Shown: in pieces, positions 61,748-64,000 of the stretch
Layout: each line of letters begins with the position of its first letter
Position numbering within the stretch: position 1 is the first letter of the stretch
Assembly: GCF_003966655.1 (NCBI RefSeq)
Contig: NZ_AP018795.1
Coordinates: forward strand, 620,001 to 684,000
Length of the DNA: 64,000 nucleotides
Direction of reading: 5' to 3'
Origin: Acidithiobacillus ferridurans
GTDB lineage: Bacteria > Pseudomonadota > Gammaproteobacteria > Acidithiobacillales > Acidithiobacillaceae
The notes under the pieces: generated by a model
Databases searched by the model: none
What the model was told of the DNA's origin: nothing
Seen by the model: only the letters and a program-made list of their open reading frames with translations
Translations under genes and position numbers: made by a program

Positions 61748-63071
61748 GCATGTCTGAAATGACCCCCGCGAGATCGTCCAGGAGCTGGACAAGTACATCA
61801 TCGGCCAGTCCGAGGCCAAGCGCGCAGTGGCCATCGCCCTGCGCAACCGCTGGCGGCGCGGGCAGGTGCCGCCGCCGCTGCATCAGGAAATCACCCCCAA
61901 AAATATCCTCATGATCGGGCCGACGGGGGTAGGCAAGACGGAAATCGCCCGGCGTCTGGCACAACTCGCCAATGCCCCCTTCATCAAAGTGGAAGCCACC
62001 AAATTCACCGAGGTGGGCTATGTGGGCAAGGATGTGGAATCCATCATCCGCGATCTAACCGAAACCGCCGTCGACATGATCCGCAGCGAACGGCAGGTCG
62101 CGCTGCGCCAGCGCGCCGAGGAATTGGCCGAGGAGCGGATTCTCGACATCCTCATTCCCGGTCCGCGCGACAGCAGCGTACCGCGCAGCGACGAGGGTAC
62201 GCGCCAGAAGTTCCGCAAAATGCTGCGCGAAGGCAAGCTGGATGCGCAGGAAATCGAGATCGAGGTGAGCGCCCCCAAGGGCGGGGTGGAGATCATGGCC
62301 CCGGCCGGCATGGAGGAGATGACCAACCAGCTCCGCGAGATGTTCTCCAACATGGCGCCAGGGAAGACCAGCACACGACGCGTCGCCGTGAGCGAAGCGC
62401 AGCGTCTGTTGACGGACGATGAAGCCGCCAAGCTGGTCAATGAAGAGGAAGTTCGCGCCCTGGCACTGGAACGGGTACAGTCCGGCGGCATCGTCTTCAT
62501 CGACGAAATCGACAAGGTGGCGGTGCGCTCCGGCACTCAGCAGGGCTCGGATGTCTCCCGGGAAGGGGTACAGCGCGATCTTCTGCCACTGGTGGAGGGC
62601 TCCAATGTGAGTACCCGTTACGGCGTGGTGAAGACCGATCATATCCTCTTCATCGCCTCCGGCGCCTTCCACCTCAGCAAACCCTCCGATCTGATCCCGG
62701 AACTGCAGGGCCGCCTGCCTATCCGCGTGGAGCTGGAGGCCCTGAGTGCGGCGGATCTGGTGCGGATACTGCAGGAGCCGGAGAATGCGCTGGTCCGGCA
62801 ATACGGTGCGTTGCTGGCCAGCGACGGGCTGGCTTTACACTTTACCCAGGATGGCGTGCAGCGTATCGCCGAAATTGCCCAGCAGGTGAATGAACGGGTG
62901 GAGAACATCGGCGCCCGGCGCCTGCATACGGTCATGGAGCGGCTGCTGGAAGAGGTGGCTTTTGTCGCACCGGACGGCAGCACTACGGCCCTGGAGGTCA
63001 ACGCCGCCTATGTGGACAGCCGTCTGAAAGACCTGGCGCAGGACGAGGATTTGTCTCGTTATATTTTGTGA
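61744..63071 (+). CDS. hslU: ATP-dependent protease ATPase subunit HslU, 5' frameshift
   Basis: Clp-family unfoldase of HslUV. The ATG at 61744 overlaps the hslV stop and encodes M-S-M-S-E-M-T-P, the family N-terminus, but the C5 run at 61763-61767 puts the next conserved segment ([24 protein letters not shown]) into another frame. One more C restores the complete ~442-residue protein. Walker [10 protein letters not shown] and Walker [10 protein letters not shown] are intact downstream. Without the base, translation could begin only at the GTG 61827, losing the N-terminal helix. Sequencing error is the simplest reading. Confidence 0.9.
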
Positions 63072-63095
63072 CGGGGGTAACTGTGTACAGCGTGG

Positions 63096-63428
63096 TCAGG
63101 GCTTGATGTAGAGGGCGCCGGCCTCCTGGGCATCCGCAATGGCGATGATGCCGGCGGCGACCAATTGGCTGCCCGCAGGCCGGTCGTCAGGGTTCAACCC
63201 CATGTTACGCAAGCTATTTTCACAAAAATCGACCTGCACTCCGGCACTGATGCGCTCTTCGATCTCGCGCCGCCAGTGGCCCTTCGCCCAGAGGGACACG
63301 GGTGCCTGACCATTCGCGATGACCCGCAGGCTTTGCGCCGGCGCCGCTGTCTGGGCATTACGCAGATTGGCCAGCAGATTGGGCCAACGCCCGGCATCGT
63401 CCACGTGAAAAAGCAATACGGCGCTCAA
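63096..63428 (-). CDS. DsrE/F-like family protein
   Basis: A 110-residue protein with the small Rossmann-like DsrE/DsrF fold pattern: a beta-strand start (AVLLFHVDD), NLLANLRNAQ, LRVIANGQAPVSLW and C-terminal CENSLRNMGL...VAAGIIAIADAQEAGALYI. The single Cys in VDFCENSL is at the position of the reactive DsrE/TusD-like Cys. Such proteins carry persulfide in sulfur oxidation or tRNA thiolation. TTG start overlaps the rpoH stop. Confidence 0.7.
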   Translation of the reverse strand: MSAVLLFHVDDAGRWPNLLANLRNAQTAAPAQSLRVIANGQAPVSLWAKGHWRREIEERISAGVQVDFCENSLRNMGLNPDDRPAGSQLVAAGIIAIADAQEAGALYIKP

Positions 63429-64000
63429 GCTACTGCCGCCGTCGTCAGCATTTGTTGACGCAACTTGCCCATACTGCTTTTTTCCAGTTGCCGCACCCGT
63501 TCCGCCGAAACACCCAGTTCATCGCCCAACACCTGTAAGGTCTTGGGGTCGTCGCTCAGCCAGCGGTTTTCAATGATGTAGCGATCCCTCTGGGGCAGGG
63601 CCGACAGCGCCGTATGCAAGGCCTTGTGCTGCTGCTGATCCCAGTCCCGCTCCACCAGTTGCTCGATGGGCGACCCGGTGGGATCCGCCAGATCCAGGAC
63701 ACGTCCGCCCTCCCGTTCCTCATCCGGTTCGAGGTTGAGCGAGTAATCGTAACCGGACATCCGCCCTTCCATCTCCAGCACCTGGGCCTGGGTGACACCC
63801 AGATCGTCCGCCATGGCGGCACTCTCCTCACCGCTCATCCAGCCGGTATGGCTGCGGCTGGAACGGAGGTTGAAGAACAGCTTGCGTTGCGCCTTGGTAG
63901 TGGCCACCTTGACAATACGCCAGTTGCGCAGGATGAATTCGTGAATCTCCGCCTTGACCCAATGCACTGCAAAGGAGACCAGACGTACGCCATGATCCGG
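63425..64000 (-). CDS. rpoH: RNA polymerase sigma-32 factor RpoH, partial
   Basis: The minus-strand frame is open to the window edge, so the N-terminus is outside. The visible part covers the RpoH box region 2.4 (VSFAVHWVKAEIHEFILRNWRIVKVATTKAQRKLFFNLRS), the C-terminal part (LSALPQRDRYIIENRW) and the region 4.2 helix-turn-helix (LQVLGDELGVSAERVRQLEKSSMGKLR). It directs heat-shock transcription, whose usual targets include hslVU encoded just upstream on the other strand. Confidence 0.93.
   Translation of the reverse strand, partial: PDHGVRLVSFAVHWVKAEIHEFILRNWRIVKVATTKAQRKLFFNLRSSRSHTGWMSGEESAAMADDLGVTQAQVLEMEGRMSGYDYSLNLEPDEEREGGRVLDLADPTGSPIEQLVERDWDQQQHKALHTALSALPQRDRYIIENRWLSDDPKTLQVLGDELGVSAERVRQLEKSSMGKLRQQMLTTAAVA

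Noticed and set aside
1-64000. CRISPR arrays, insertion sequences or rRNA genes
   Set aside because: No regularly spaced repeats, transposase genes or rRNA-like sequences were found on either strand.

Overview
The window looks like chromosome of an Acidithiobacillus-type acidophile, GC-rich throughout. The main support is the six-gene cluster cytochrome c4 / short-chain dehydrogenase / Rieske / cytochrome b / cytochrome c1 / HiPIP at 46.7-51.3 kb. It has the gene content and order I recall for the petII (second bc1 complex) operon of Acidithiobacillus ferrooxidans. The species is not resolved.

Layout. 0-3 kb (minus): fumC (cut by the window edge), an M3 oligopeptidase and a DUF1841 gene. 3-10 kb: a repeat-containing helical protein, a short glycosyltransferase-like protein, glycogen synthase, a beta-CASP metallo-beta-lactamase, an unknown protein, endonuclease III and a glycosyltransferase remnant. 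10-34 kb: one large surface-structure locus. Its minus-strand core runs from flp (31.3 kb) through tadV, tadE, rcpC, rcpA, tadZ, tadA, tadB, tadC, tadD, a DUF3613-like gene and tadG, then a sigma-54 activator, then a DUF2968 gene and a complete type I secretion system (ABC transporter, HlyD adaptor, TolC-like channel) and a TonB-like protein. Two plus-strand pairs of small Gly/Ala-rich proteins with GxxxG zippers flank this core at 10.4-11.6 kb and 32.2-33.2 kb. Three sigma-54 (-24/-12) promoters were found: before flp and before each pair. 34-37.6 kb: acetyltransferase, TPR-sulfotransferase, DUF2784. 37.7-46.3 kb: an oxygen-independent metabolism block (nrdD with a separately encoded glycyl-radical domain, nrdG, then convergent ubiT-ubiU-ubiV and a lipoate-ligase/DUF116 fusion, and a divergent nitronate-monooxygenase-like gene). 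46.7-52.7 kb: the petII-like operon, a PH-domain membrane protein and a cytochrome b561. 52.7-64 kb: housekeeping genes (tRNA-Arg, rlmE, yhbY, apaG, methyltransferase, typA, porin, tRNA-Gln, dapF, DUF484, xerC, hslVU, a DsrE-like gene, rpoH cut by the edge).

How they may work together. The most notable hypothesis is that the 10-34 kb locus couples a Tad pilus to a type I exporter of paired glycine-zipper proteins under common sigma-54 control. This resembles the logic of the Caulobacter Cdz contact-dependent inhibition system, but the paired proteins could also be structural matrix or adhesion proteins. A second theme is anaerobiosis: anaerobic ribonucleotide reduction and O2-independent ubiquinone synthesis lie back to back, next to the petII-like electron-transfer operon.

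Caution on sequence quality. Four genes (tadA, tadD, tadZ, hslU) are broken by small indels, three of them one base short in G or C runs. This may reflect sequencing or assembly error rather than real gene loss.
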